Source of the DNA: Algibacter sp. | GTDB taxonomy: Bacteria > Bacteroidota > Bacteroidia > Flavobacteriales > Flavobacteriaceae | Length of the DNA stretch: 64,000 bases | Direction: 5' to 3' | Assembly (NCBI RefSeq): GCF_029245835.1 | Contig: NZ_JAQWOO010000080.1 | Location: 1 to 64,000 of the forward strand | Shown: piece after piece, positions 37,930 through 48,857 of the stretch | How positions within the stretch are numbered: position 1 is the stretch's first letter | Layout: every line of letters starts with the position of its first letter | Notes under the pieces: model-generated | What the model was told of the DNA's origin: nothing | Database searches by the model: none | Seen by the model: only the letters and a program-made list of their open reading frames with translations | Made by a program: the position numbers and the translations under genes

Positions 37930-39819
37930 ATGAATACAAAAACACTATTCGCTTTTTTCGCTGGTGCTTTGTTAGTTGCCTGTGGAACAACTAAAAATAC
38001 AGCTAATGATTTAGCAACAAGTTTGCCTATTGAAACTTCAATAAATTTATCTGATATTACAGATGATAAAGCACCTGTTACAATTAATCCAGGTCGTTTT
38101 ACGGTTGAAACGGTCACTTATAGACTTCCTAGAGTGGTGCAAGGGACATACTCTGTAAGTGATTTTGGTAGATATATAGACGATTTTAAGGCCTTTGATT
38201 ATCAAGGAAACGAAATGGTTGTAAATAAAATAGATACTAATTCTTGGACCATTGCTAATGCCAAACAATTAGACAAAATTTCGTATTTAGTTAATGATAC
38301 TTATGATATTGAAGTTAGTGGAGGTATAGGCAAAGACACACCCTTTTCGCCGTCAGGAACAAATTTAGAACCTAATAATTACGTTTTAAACCTACATGGA
38401 TTTATTGGTTATTTTGATTCATTAAAAAACAATCAATATAAACTAGATGTTACCGCCTCATCAGATTTTGTTCGTACTTCAGCTTTACAAAATGTTAGTT
38501 CAAAACCGAGTGAAGATGGAACATCTACAACAACAAGTTATGTAGCACCAAGATATTTCGACATAACAGATAACCCTATGATGTATGGTAATTTGGATGT
38601 TGAAGAATTTCTGGTTGGCGATATCAAAATTGTATTAAGTGTTTATTCTCCAAACAAAGTGCACTCAGCAAAATCACTTAAAGACGTTGTTTTTAAAATG
38701 ATGAAAGCTCAAAAAGCTTACTTAGGCGATATTAATTCTACGCCACGTTATGATATTTACTTGTATTTATCTGAAGGTGAAGAAGATTCTCCTAAAGGAT
38801 TTGGTGCTCTAGAACACCACACATCAACCGTAGTAGTATTACCAGAATCAATGGATGAAGTTGCTTTAGCAGAAAGCATGACAGATGTTGTGTCTCATGA
38901 GTTTTTTCATATTGTAACACCGTTAAGTGTGCATTCAGAAGATGTGCATTATTTCGATTATAACAATCCAACATTTTCAAAGCATTTATGGATGTACGAA
39001 GGTGTAACCGAATATTTTGCAACCTTATTTCAAGTTGACCAAGGTTTAGTTGAAGAATCAGAATTCTACGCCAAAATATTGAGTAAAATTCAGCGCTCAA
39101 AGAGTTTAAACGACGCTATGAGTTTTACGATTATGAGCGAAAATATTTTAAAAGCCCCTTACAAAGACCAGTATTTAAACGTGTACCAAAAAGGCGCATT
39201 AATAGGTATGTGTATAGACATTTTGATGCGCGAAGCAAGTAACGGAAACAGAGGCATCCTGTCGTTAATGAAAGAGTTATCCAATAAATACGGAAAAAAC
39301 AAACCGTTTGAAGACGATAAGCTTATTGAAGAAATTACAGCAATGACGTATCCATCTGTAGGCGAATTTTTAACCACACATGTGGTTGGAGACCTTCCAA
39401 TTAATTACAATAACTTTTTCGAAAAAGTAGGTTTAGAAATAGCAGATGGTAAAGTTGAAACAAATTATATACTGTTAAACGGAGCACCAATAGTTAGTGG
39501 AGACCCAAATAGAGGCATCTTTTTTGTAGAGAGCGTTTTAGAAAATAGTTTTTGGAAAGAGCAAGGCGCCCAACCCAACGATATTATAAAATCTATTGAT
39601 GGAAAAGAAGTAACACTTCAAAATGCTAACGCTATTTTAGGTGAAGTTTTCGGTTGGAAACTAGGAAGAGATATAGAGGTAAAATTAGAAAGAGATGGTA
39701 AAGAAGTTATTATTAAAACAACCACCACTCAAGGTTACACAACTGGAAAAGCATTAAAGGTAAAAGAAAACGCTACAGATGCCCAAAATGCATTACGCGA
39801 AGCTTGGTTAAAAGGATAA
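37930..39819 (+). CDS. M61 family peptidase (glycyl-aminopeptidase-like) lipoprotein with PDZ domain
   Basis: The 629-residue protein has a lipobox (LLVAC, Cys18). The zinc site HEFFH is at residues 323-327 with a downstream glutamate in WMYEGVTEYF, typical of M61 peptidases. A PDZ domain covers about 510-605 (PNDIIKSIDGKEVTL). The N-terminal M61 beta domain spans about 50-240. It would act in the periplasm or on the outer membrane, releasing N-terminal residues from peptides. A long intergenic region containing two repeats follows. Confidence 0.92.
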   Translation: MNTKTLFAFFAGALLVACGTTKNTANDLATSLPIETSINLSDITDDKAPVTINPGRFTVETVTYRLPRVVQGTYSVSDFGRYIDDFKAFDYQGNEMVVNKIDTNSWTIANAKQLDKISYLVNDTYDIEVSGGIGKDTPFSPSGTNLEPNNYVLNLHGFIGYFDSLKNNQYKLDVTASSDFVRTSALQNVSSKPSEDGTSTTTSYVAPRYFDITDNPMMYGNLDVEEFLVGDIKIVLSVYSPNKVHSAKSLKDVVFKMMKAQKAYLGDINSTPRYDIYLYLSEGEEDSPKGFGALEHHTSTVVVLPESMDEVALAESMTDVVSHEFFHIVTPLSVHSEDVHYFDYNNPTFSKHLWMYEGVTEYFATLFQVDQGLVEESEFYAKILSKIQRSKSLNDAMSFTIMSENILKAPYKDQYLNVYQKGALIGMCIDILMREASNGNRGILSLMKELSNKYGKNKPFEDDKLIEEITAMTYPSVGEFLTTHVVGDLPINYNNFFEKVGLEIADGKVETNYILLNGAPIVSGDPNRGIFFVESVLENSFWKEQGAQPNDIIKSIDGKEVTLQNANAILGEVFGWKLGRDIEVKLERDGKEVIIKTTTTQGYTTGKALKVKENATDAQNALREAWLKG

Positions 39820-39891
39820 ACCAATTTATAATCTACAATTTGAAAATAACGATTGATAAATTTTATATTTGTCGGTCGTTTTTTTTTTTAT

Positions 39892-40039
39892 GGCGTTACC
39901 CAAAAGGGTCGGGCTTTCCGCTGTATCTTTTTAAAGCGTATTGCGAAGACGAACAACATGGCAATCTTTTAAATTTTAGCCCTATAAAAGGCATCTTTTT
40001 TTAAGCTTTAAAAAGGATGCCGCTTCAATCCCTAACGCG
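39892..40039. repeat. GC-richer intergenic repeat, copy 3 (long form)
   Basis: The segment begins GGCGTTACCC and ends CCCTAACGCGG, giving GCGTTA (39893-39898) against TAACGC (40033-40038). ACCC-AAAA-GGGT forms a hairpin at the left end; copy 1 has CAC-AA-GTG in the same place. A second fold pairs GGCATCTTTTTTT with AAAAAGGATGCC (one mismatch). The shared string is GGGTCGGGCTTTCCGC versus GTCGGGCTATCCG in copy 1. It lies in the 392-bp gap that also holds the 40103 repeat. Confidence 0.7.
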
Positions 40040-40102
40040 GTTTGGCCCGCAGTTTTTTCTCATAAATCCGAAAATATTTAGTGTACTTGAAAAAATCACT
40101 CT

Positions 40103-40193
40103 TTGTCATTTCGGAGGTAGGAAATCTTATAATCAAAATCTAATATGATTAATTCTACGAGATGTCTCAATCCTGCTTCATTTCGAATTGATA
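40103..40193. repeat. TGTCATTTCG-type palindromic intergenic repeat
   Basis: Left end TTTGTCATTTCGGAGG and right end CATTTCGAATTGATAAA are imperfect inverted ends. Inside, TAATCA (40130-40135) pairs with TGATTA (40146-40151) and GAAATCT near AGATGTCTC. From memory, TGTCATTTCGA...GAAATCT palindromes are dispersed repeats in many Bacteroidetes. No protein-coding content. Confidence 0.6.
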
Positions 40194-40211
40194 AACTGTA
40201 TTTAAATAATA

Positions 40212-40976
40212 TTAAAATCCTTCAAAAACACCCAAACCAAATAAAGCAAAATCATATTTAACAGGGTCTTTAGCGTCTAGATTTCTTAAAGCAGTATCTA
40301 ATTCTAATAAGGCTTTGGCATCGTTTTGTTTTCTTTTTAATAAGCCTAATTTTCTAGCTACATTTCCAGAATGCACATCTAGTGGACAGGATAATAGGCT
40401 AGGAGAGATGCTTTTCCATATACCAAAATCTACGCCAGCGTGGTCGTTTCTAACCATCCAACGTAAAAACATATTGATACGTTTGGCAGCAGAGTTTTTT
40501 AAAGGATCGCTAACATGTTTTTCGGTACGCTTTAAATGTTCTATTTCAAAAAAAGTGGATTTAAAACTTGAAATGGATTTTTGAAGTGAGTTGTTTTCAA
40601 TATGTTTTGAAAACACCGATTCTAAGCCATTATATTTGGTGTAAATATGCTGAAGTGATTTTATAAACTGAATAAAATCGTCGCCGTTAAAAGTTCTGTG
40701 TACAAAGGTTAAAAGCTTTTCTAAATCTGTCTCTTGATGATTCATTATAAAATCATGCGGCGCATTATCCAATAATTGCGTAATTCGCTTACTGTTATTT
40801 ATAATACTTTTTCGGTTTCCCCATGCTATAGTTGCGGTTAAAAACCCTGAAATCTCAATATCTTCTTTTTTAGTGAATTGATGCGGGATTTGAATGGGAT
40901 CACTCTTAATAAATTTCGGGTTGTTATATTGCTGGACTTTTGCGTCAAGAAATTCTTTGAGTTCGGCTTTATTCAA
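40212..40976 (-). CDS. TIGR02757 family protein (DUF2400)
   Basis: This 254-residue protein shows HVSDPLKNSAAKRINMFLRWMVRNDHAGVDFGIWKSI and CPLDVHSGNVARKLGLL, the features that define TIGR02757, a family with an HhH-type, DNA glycosylase-like fold of unknown function. No catalytic role is assigned. It follows the LolD-like ATPase gene by 9 nt in the same direction. Confidence 0.85.
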   Translation of the reverse strand: MNKAELKEFLDAKVQQYNNPKFIKSDPIQIPHQFTKKEDIEISGFLTATIAWGNRKSIINNSKRITQLLDNAPHDFIMNHQETDLEKLLTFVHRTFNGDDFIQFIKSLQHIYTKYNGLESVFSKHIENNSLQKSISSFKSTFFEIEHLKRTEKHVSDPLKNSAAKRINMFLRWMVRNDHAGVDFGIWKSISPSLLSCPLDVHSGNVARKLGLLKRKQNDAKALLELDTALRNLDAKDPVKYDFALFGLGVFEGF

Positions 40977-40985
40977 AATTTTTGC

Positions 40986-41651
40986 TTATTGATTAACAAT
41001 TAAACCATCAACCATAGTCAGTTTTCTATCAGCCATATTTGCTAACTCTTCATTGTGGGTTACAATTACAAAGGTTTGACCAAACTCATCACGGAGTTTA
41101 AAAAATAAGTTGTGTAAATTTTCAGCAGATTCGCTATCCAAATTTCCAGAAGGTTCATCGGCAAAAATTAAATCAGGATTGTTAATTAATGCTCTAGCCA
41201 CGGCAACACGTTGTTGTTCTCCTCCAGAAAGTTCATTTGGTTTATGATCATAACGCTGCGATAATCCTAAAAAATCTAGAAGCTCTTTAGCTCTTTTTTC
41301 CGCATCCGTCTTTTTTGTACCTTTTATAAATGCGGGTAAACAAACATTTTCAATAGCCGTAAATTCAGGAAGCAATTGATGAAACTGAAATATAAAACCA
41401 ATATGTTCGTTCCTAAATTTAGCTAAAGTTTTGTCTTTAAGAGAATTTATATTGGTGTTATTTATTATTAATTCATAACCATTTATTGAAGTCGCTTTAT
41501 CTAATGTACCTAAGATATGAAGTAATGTTGTTTTTCCAGCACCAGAAGCACCAACAATCGATACAATATCGCCTTTTTTAATGTGGATATCCACACCTTT
41601 TAAAACTTGTAAATCACCGTAATATTTATGAATGTTTTTTGCTTGAATCAT
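40986..41651 (-). CDS. ABC-transporter ATP-binding protein, LolD-like
   Basis: The 221-residue ATPase has Walker [10 protein letters not shown] (about 34-42), ABC signature LSGGEQQR (about 140-147) and Walker B DLIFADEP followed by GNLDSES. The combination of a short length and these spacings is typical of the MacB/LolD class that drives extraction of lipoproteins or similar FtsX-like permeases. No permease gene is adjacent, so its partner must be encoded elsewhere. Confidence 0.85.
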   Translation of the reverse strand: MIQAKNIHKYYGDLQVLKGVDIHIKKGDIVSIVGASGAGKTTLLHILGTLDKATSINGYELIINNTNINSLKDKTLAKFRNEHIGFIFQFHQLLPEFTAIENVCLPAFIKGTKKTDAEKRAKELLDFLGLSQRYDHKPNELSGGEQQRVAVARALINNPDLIFADEPSGNLDSESAENLHNLFFKLRDEFGQTFVIVTHNEELANMADRKLTMVDGLIVNQ

Positions 41652-41719
41652 CTGTAAAAAAATAACAGCTGTGAAATTACTACTTTATACTGTTAAGAAC
41701 AATTAAGATTACTTTTTAT

Positions 41720-41767
41720 TGTAAAAACCATATTATGCTTATATTTAAATAAAAATTAGTTTTTACA
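41720..41767. promoter_or_regulatory. Inverted repeat in the divergent lolD-like/folE gap
   Basis: TGTAAAAAC (41720-41728) and GTTTTTACA (41759-41767) are perfect 9-bp complements with a 30-nt spacer. It ends 16 nt before folE. No regulator is known for it. Confidence 0.3.
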
Positions 41768-41783
41768 CTACAAATAATTAGAT

Positions 41784-42371
41784 ATGCCATACAGGAGTTT
41801 CGAGGAATACAATAATGAAGTAACGGAGGATGTTAAGAAAAGATATGAAGACATTATTAAGGATTTAGGCGAAGATACTGCGCGTGATGGTCTTTTAAAA
41901 ACACCTGAACGTGCCGCAAAAGCGATGCAGTTTTTAACACAAGGCTACGAACAAGATCCGGTTGAAATTCTTAAAAGCGCCATGTTTAAAGAGTCATATA
42001 ACGAAATGGTTATTGTAAAAGATATTGAACTCTATTCGCTTTGTGAACATCATATTTTACCGTTTTTTGGAAAAGCACATATTGCCTACATTCCAAACGG
42101 ACAAATTGTTGGTTTAAGTAAATTACCGAGAATAGTTGATGTTTTTGCAAGACGCTTACAAGTACAAGAACGGTTAACAGAACAAGTTTTAGACTGTATA
42201 AATGACACATTAAAACCTTTAGGTGTTGCCGTCGTTATTGAAGCATCTCACATGTGTATGATGATGCGTGGTGTGCAAAAGCAAAACTCTATTACTACAA
42301 CTTCTGGGTTTAGAGGGCAGTTTGAAAAAATTGAAACTAGAAATGAATTTTTAAAGCTTATTGGAAAATAA
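41784..42371 (+). CDS. folE: GTP cyclohydrolase I
   Basis: FolE converts GTP to dihydroneopterin triphosphate for folate and pterin synthesis. The zinc ligands are in [10 protein letters not shown] and SHMCMMMRG, and [20 protein letters not shown] is the conserved helix. Length 195 fits the bacterial class I enzyme. It is followed 43 nt downstream by a small membrane-protein gene; the nearest divergent gene is the LolD-like ATPase. Confidence 0.96.
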   Translation: MPYRSFEEYNNEVTEDVKKRYEDIIKDLGEDTARDGLLKTPERAAKAMQFLTQGYEQDPVEILKSAMFKESYNEMVIVKDIELYSLCEHHILPFFGKAHIAYIPNGQIVGLSKLPRIVDVFARRLQVQERLTEQVLDCINDTLKPLGVAVVIEASHMCMMMRGVQKQNSITTTSGFRGQFEKIETRNEFLKLIGK

Positions 42372-42414
42372 ACTTGGTATGTTTCTTGTTATATTTTTAG
42401 TAAAATAAACTATA

Positions 42415-42684
42415 ATGAATTTAGAGAAATTAAGTAAATATAAAAAGTTAGGATTAAGTCTTGTATTTGATGCTATAGGTATGCTCACCATCTTCGATAT
42501 TATTTGGGCTCCTTTATCTGGCTATTTAATGAGTAAAATGTATAAAGGCACTAAAGGTAAAATAGCTGGTGTTGTATCTTTTATTGAAGAAATTATACCA
42601 GGATTTGATATTATTCCAACTTTTACAATTATGTGGCTTTTAACCTATGTGTTTCAGAAGGAGGCGGAAGTGATTGAGGTTTAG
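42415..42684 (+). CDS. Small membrane protein of unknown function
   Basis: An 89-residue protein with two hydrophobic segments (GLSLVFDAIGMLTIFDIIWAP and IPTFTIMWLLTYVF) and a cytoplasmic loop rich in Lys. No family motif recognised. It may be co-transcribed with folE (43 nt). It is apparently real because of its steady codon use and position between well-defined genes. Confidence 0.6.
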   Translation: MNLEKLSKYKKLGLSLVFDAIGMLTIFDIIWAPLSGYLMSKMYKGTKGKIAGVVSFIEEIIPGFDIIPTFTIMWLLTYVFQKEAEVIEV

Positions 42685-42761
42685 TGTGTTTAAAATAGAA
42701 AACATCAAATTTAATTGTTAATAATTACCTTTTAAATAACTAAAAAACAATTCCCTAATAA

Positions 42762-44438
<1,677 letters not shown>

Positions 44439-44470
44439 TATAAATAGTGGATAGTTTTTTGATAAGCTAT

Positions 44471-44499
44471 TGTCATTCCTGCGCAAGCAAGAATCTTTT
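44471..44499 (+). terminator. TGTCATTCC-type repeat acting as pyrG terminator
   Basis: ATTCCTGC (44475-44482) and GCAAGAAT (44487-44494) form a stem with one mismatch around GCAA, then CTTTTT. The sequence is the widely dispersed TGTCATTCCTGCGnnAGCAGGAATC repeat (slightly decayed), so a mobile repeat appears recruited as a terminator. Confidence 0.6.
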
Positions 44500-44520
44500 T
44501 AACCGATACGGAATAAATAC

Positions 44521-46407
44521 ATGGAAGAGAAAAAATTAGATATTAATTCGATTATAGGGTTTGTACTTATATTCGGAATTTTAGCATATATGCTTTGGCA
44601 AAATCAACCTACGCCAGAAGAATTAGAAGCTCAAGAAAAAGCTAAGCAAGAACAAGTTGAAGCAGAACAGAAAGTTAAAAATCAAGAGCAAACCTTTGTA
44701 ACTAATGCTAAGGATTATGTTGTTGGTTCTGGAGCAGATTCTCTTCAAATGGTTCAGTTAAATAATAAATTAGGTGCGTTCGCATACTCAGCAATGCAAT
44801 CAACAGATAAAGAAACGGTTGTTGAAAGTGATTTGTTAGCGCTTACGTTTAATAACAAAGGTGGATATCTTTCTGAAGTAAGATTAAAACAATTTGTAGA
44901 TTACGACTCCATTCCAATCTATATGATTAAGGATAATAATGCCTCTTTCAATATTAATTTTGGAACTACTGATAGTCGAATCCTTAATACCAAAGATTTA
45001 CCATTTGTTCCTTCCGTAACTAAAAGAGGCGATATCACTGTGGTTTCTATGAAACTTAAGGTTTCTGAAAGTCAGTTTTTAGAGTATCGTTATGAGTTGA
45101 AAGCGGGCGATTATATGATAGATTTTACAATCCGTTCTCAAGGTTTAAGTAGTATTATTAATAGTTCTCAAGCTATTAATTTAGATTGGAAATTGAAAGG
45201 TTATCGTCATGCTAAGAGTATTTCTTATGAAAATAGATATACAGATGTCCACTATGATTATGAAGATGGAAAAGCAGATTATACTAGAGATGGTGAGGAT
45301 GATATAGAAGATGTAGCATGGGTTGGCTATAAACAACACTTTTTCTCTTCAGTGTTATTAACAGATACACGTTTTAAAAATGTAAAAGTTAAAACTGAAA
45401 ATTTAGTAAAAGAAGAAACTATAGATACCGTTTATACTAAAAGCTTTGCAACTACAATTCCTTTAGAATTGCAAGGTGGCGAAATTAATCAATCCATGGA
45501 TTGGTATTATGGTCCTAGTGATTTTAAAGTTCTAGATACTTACAATAGAAATTTAGATGAATTAGTCCCATTTGGTTGGGGATTATTTGGTTGGATAAAC
45601 CGATATATTTTTATGCCTCTTTTTGGCTTTTTAGGTGGATTTATGCCTTATGGTATTGCGATTGTAGTAATGACCATTTTAGTGAAGATATTATTATCCT
45701 TTGTGCAGTACAAACAGTTTTTATCTCAGGCAAAAATGAAAATTTTAAAGCCTGAACTTGACGAAATTAGAGAAAAGCATAAGGATAACAAAATGAAAGC
45801 GCAACAAGAAACTATGGCGTTGCAAACCAAAGCGGGAGCAAGCCCTATGGCTGGATGTTTACCAGCCTTAGTTCAGTTGCCTGTATTTTATGCATTATTT
45901 CAATTCTTCCCTTCTGCGTTTGATTTGAGACAAAAATCGTTCCTTTGGGTAAAAGATTTATCATCATACGACGTGATAGCTAACTTGCCATTCAATATTC
46001 CTTTTTATGGTAACCACGTTAGTTTATTCCCGATTTTAGCATCTATTGCTATTTTCTTTTACATGCGTTTAACTACAGGGCAAAATATGCAATCGGCACC
46101 ACAGCAAGAAGGGATGCCAGATATGGGGAAAATGATGAAATACATGATGTATTTCTCACCAATCATGATGTTGTTTTTCTTTAATAATTATGCGTCTGGT
46201 TTAAGTTTATATTACTTTATTTCAAACTTAATTAGTATTGGAATCATCTTGGTTATTAAAAACTTTATTCTTGATGAAGATAAAATTCACGCACAGATTC
46301 AAGAGAAGAAAAAGCAACCTAAAAAGCAAAATCGTTTTCAGAAAAAAATGGCTGATATGATGGAGCAGGCAGAAAAGCAAAAACAAGCACAACAAAAACG
46401 TAAATAA
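44521..46407 (+). CDS. yidC: Membrane protein insertase YidC
   Basis: YidC inserts inner-membrane proteins, with or without SecYEG. An N-terminal membrane helix (8-24) is followed by a large periplasmic P1 domain (about 60-355), then the conserved membrane core with MPYGIAIVVMTILVKILLSF, KAGASPMAGCLPALVQLPVFYALFQFFP and the SGLSLYYFISNL helix, and a Lys/Gln-rich cytoplasmic tail. Length 628 is usual for Bacteroidetes. Terminators lie on both sides. Confidence 0.96.
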   Translation: MEEKKLDINSIIGFVLIFGILAYMLWQNQPTPEELEAQEKAKQEQVEAEQKVKNQEQTFVTNAKDYVVGSGADSLQMVQLNNKLGAFAYSAMQSTDKETVVESDLLALTFNNKGGYLSEVRLKQFVDYDSIPIYMIKDNNASFNINFGTTDSRILNTKDLPFVPSVTKRGDITVVSMKLKVSESQFLEYRYELKAGDYMIDFTIRSQGLSSIINSSQAINLDWKLKGYRHAKSISYENRYTDVHYDYEDGKADYTRDGEDDIEDVAWVGYKQHFFSSVLLTDTRFKNVKVKTENLVKEETIDTVYTKSFATTIPLELQGGEINQSMDWYYGPSDFKVLDTYNRNLDELVPFGWGLFGWINRYIFMPLFGFLGGFMPYGIAIVVMTILVKILLSFVQYKQFLSQAKMKILKPELDEIREKHKDNKMKAQQETMALQTKAGASPMAGCLPALVQLPVFYALFQFFPSAFDLRQKSFLWVKDLSSYDVIANLPFNIPFYGNHVSLFPILASIAIFFYMRLTTGQNMQSAPQQEGMPDMGKMMKYMMYFSPIMMLFFFNNYASGLSLYYFISNLISIGIILVIKNFILDEDKIHAQIQEKKKQPKKQNRFQKKMADMMEQAEKQKQAQQKRK

Positions 46408-46426
46408 ATTATATAAGTAATTTTAT

Positions 46427-46453
46427 CCTGCGAGGTTTTCAATACCTTGTAGG
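46427..46453. repeat. Palindrome CCTGCGAGGT / ACCTTGTAGG
   Basis: A 10-bp stem (46427-46436 with 46444-46453, two G-T pairs) between yidC and its terminator. From memory CCTGCAAGGTTTT-type palindromes are common dispersed repeats in Flavobacteriaceae. Confidence 0.45.
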
Positions 46454-46465
46454 TATTATGAAATT

Positions 46466-46503
46466 AAAAAAGCTGTCAAGAAAATCATTTTGGCAGCTTT
46501 TTT
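46466..46503. terminator. Terminator after yidC
   Basis: AAAAAAGCTGTCAA (46466-46479) pairs with TTGGCAGCTTTTTT (46490-46503), one wobble. Both sides carry an A/T run, so it could act bidirectionally. Confidence 0.85.
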
Positions 46504-46575
46504 GTTATAACAAATCAAAAGTTTATTCGTTACTTAAGTATCATTTCCAGGAAATTTATAAAAGCAAAATTAAAA

Positions 46576-47279
46576 ATGAAAAGAGTTTATATTGTATTAT
46601 TTCTTTTAATGTCTTGCGGTTTCATTTTTGCCCAAAACATTAATCAATTCGATGCTAACGGAGAACGCCATGGAATTTGGAAAAAAAACTTTGAGGATAC
46701 TAATATTATAAGGTATGAAGGACAGTTTTTTCATGGAAAAGAAATTGGGCTGTTTAAATTTTATAAGCATTATAAAATAAAGCCATTTTATCTGCTACGA
46801 AATTGTTTAATAAAAATAATAAAATAGCTGAGGTGATTTTTTTAGCATCTAACGGAAAAGTGATTAGTGAAGGGAATATGGATGGTAAAAAATACATTGG
46901 TACATGGAAGTATTACCAAAAAAACTCTGATAAGTTGCTAACCTTAGAACATTATAATGATAAAGGTGAATTAATAGGAGAGCGCTTGGTGTATTACCCA
47001 AACGGACAGATAGCTGAAAAGCAAAACTATATAAATGGAAAGCTAAATGGCGAATCGTTTTGGTTATCACAAAAAAATGTGACTCTTAAAACATATAGCT
47101 ATGAAAATGGTGAGTTACATGGTGCCGCAAAATTCTATAATCCTAAAGGTGAGTTGTTATCTGAAGGCCAATATAAAAGAGGAAAGAAAGATGGAATTTG
47201 GAAGTACTATGCAAACAGTAAATTAGTTGAAGAAAAAGACTTTACGTATAAACCTAAATACATAAAAAAAACGCCTTAA
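46576..47279 (+). pseudogene. MORN-repeat (YwqK-like) secreted protein with a frameshift
   Basis: Two frames encode one protein. The first (46576 to about 46777) has a signal peptide ending GFIFAQ and GERHGIWKKN, FHGKEIGLFKFY. After the run of A at 46774-46777 the second frame continues with KAILSATKLFNKNNKIAEVIFL, then repeats GTWKYYQ, GERLVYYPNGQIAEKQNY, GELHGAAKFYNPKGELLSEG and GIWKYY. One missing A would restore the frame (Y-K-N-K-A-I). YwqK-type repeats occur in antitoxin-like and exported proteins of unknown role. Sequencing error in the A run is possible, so the gene may be intact in the cell. Confidence 0.7.
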
Positions 47280-47299
47280 TTTCTTAAGGCGCTCTTTTT
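47264..47299. terminator. Bidirectional terminator
   Basis: CGCCTTAA (47272-47279) and TTAAGGCG (47284-47291) form a perfect 8-bp stem with loop TTTC. CTCTTTTT follows on the + strand and a run of T precedes it on the reverse strand, so it can serve both the MORN gene and the FAS1 gene. The MORN stop codon lies in the stem. Confidence 0.85.
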
Positions 47300-47409
47300 C
47301 ATAGACAATATTTAGTGGGAATTACTAATGTTTGTCTACAATCAACAAACCAAACTAAATTTGTAAAATTATATTTATCTTTTTCATTAGTTAAATTTTA
47401 TTGTTATTC

Positions 47410-48816
47410 TTATGGTAACAATACCTTGTCAATAACATGAATAACGCCATTAGTTGCATGAACATTAAGTAAATCAGTTATTAAATTAGCTGCTGGTGTA
47501 TTTCCACCTCCATCTAATATAGTTAAACCACTTATAGTTACGCTTGTTCCATTCAACATGGGTACAGCACCATCAGCTACATCACTTGAGAATACAGCTA
47601 CACTTGGTTCTACTGCATGGTGTAATAAAATAGGTTGTAACTGAGCAGGAGTCGCGGCATCAATAAATGCTTGATCTACTCCAGCGGCTAGAAAAGCTGC
47701 ATCTGTAGGGGCAAATACTGTAATTGGACCATCAGCTTGTAAAGCGCTAATTAAATTTGCTTTTGTTAGTGCCGCTGCAAGTAGAGTAAACTGTGGGTTA
47801 CTAGCCTGTGTAAAGTCAACAACAATATCAACTATATCCTGAGTTGGTGGAACTAAGGTTTTATCAATAACGTGAACGACACCGTTTGACGCCGTGATGT
47901 TAGCTGCTTCTAAAACAACTTGGGTTGTTCCATTTATACTAACACTACCCGCTCCTTCTTTATTCGTTAAATAAAAGCTTGAACCTTCTAATAAAGTTGG
48001 AATTGGGGCTGATGCTATAGTGGTAAAAGGTAAATCAGTAGAAAGAACAGTACCATTAACTACGTGATAAGCTAGAACTTCATTCACAACAGCTGCAACG
48101 TCTGCCAAATCTGTTATACCAGCAGCAGTAAAAGCATCGTTAGTTGGAGCAAACAAAGTTAATCCTTCGTCAGTTGGTCCGTTACCTAGTAAAAGTTCTA
48201 AAATGCTTGGGTCAGCAGCTTGAACAGCAGCTATTAAAGTTGAAAAATTCTTATTAAAATATGCAGGAGCAACAATGGTTCCTACAATAGGTAATATGGA
48301 AGGTGGAACCATAACACTATCAATGATGTGTACCACACCATTAGTCCCTATACCATCTATGGCCACTACTGTAGCATTTGCTATAGTCACACCATTAGTA
48401 TCTGCTACAACATCTGCATCTTCTCCGCTTGCCATAGTGATTGTACCAGTCATTACTTGACTAGCCTCTAACGCCGCACCGGTAAATACATGATACTGTA
48501 AAACATTTTTTAAGACGTCTTCAGGGATATCATCTATTGAAGTTTGACCTAAAGCAACAAGTAAGTCATCGAATGCATCATTGTTAGGTGCAAAAACAGT
48601 AAAATTTCCACTGTTGCTTAACAAATCTACTAAATCAGGATATTTTGTTAAAGCAGAATACAAATCTGATAAGTCTTGCGTAGCAAAAGCAATATCTACA
48701 ATACTTTCTGTTGGCACAAACTCAACGATGTCATTGTCATCATCACTGCATGATGTGAAAGCAACCGTTAGAAGTAGGATTGCCGTTAATTTTTTTAAAT
48801 AATTTAATGTCTTCAT
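47410..48816 (-). CDS. Fasciclin (FAS1) domain lipoprotein, three FAS1 repeats
   Basis: The 468-residue protein has a lipoprotein signal (AFTSC, Cys23) followed by an acidic SDDDND linker, as on many surface-exposed Bacteroidetes lipoproteins. Three FAS1 domains (about 40-180, 185-330, 335-468) each carry TVFAPNNDAFDDL-like and GVVHVID motifs: VHIIDSVMVPPS, VHVIDKTLVPPT and IHVIDKVLLP. FAS1 domains mediate adhesion or polymer binding. A 9-bp inverted repeat upstream could be an operator. Specific ligand unknown. Confidence 0.93.
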   Translation of the reverse strand: MKTLNYLKKLTAILLLTVAFTSCSDDDNDIVEFVPTESIVDIAFATQDLSDLYSALTKYPDLVDLLSNSGNFTVFAPNNDAFDDLLVALGQTSIDDIPEDVLKNVLQYHVFTGAALEASQVMTGTITMASGEDADVVADTNGVTIANATVVAIDGIGTNGVVHIIDSVMVPPSILPIVGTIVAPAYFNKNFSTLIAAVQAADPSILELLLGNGPTDEGLTLFAPTNDAFTAAGITDLADVAAVVNEVLAYHVVNGTVLSTDLPFTTIASAPIPTLLEGSSFYLTNKEGAGSVSINGTTQVVLEAANITASNGVVHVIDKTLVPPTQDIVDIVVDFTQASNPQFTLLAAALTKANLISALQADGPITVFAPTDAAFLAAGVDQAFIDAATPAQLQPILLHHAVEPSVAVFSSDVADGAVPMLNGTSVTISGLTILDGGGNTPAANLITDLLNVHATNGVIHVIDKVLLP

Positions 48817-48857
48817 AATATGTAAGGTTTTATTTTGTTTGACAAATACAGAAAAAC

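Noticed and set aside
39804-40004. 66-residue frame running into the repeat at 39892
   Set aside because: It crosses the M61 gene end and the repeat; residues look random and no start signal is seen.
46768-46785. Programmed -1 frameshift in the MORN gene
   Set aside because: No canonical slippery heptamer (such as A AAA AAG) or following stem was found; a plain single-base deletion in an A run is simpler.
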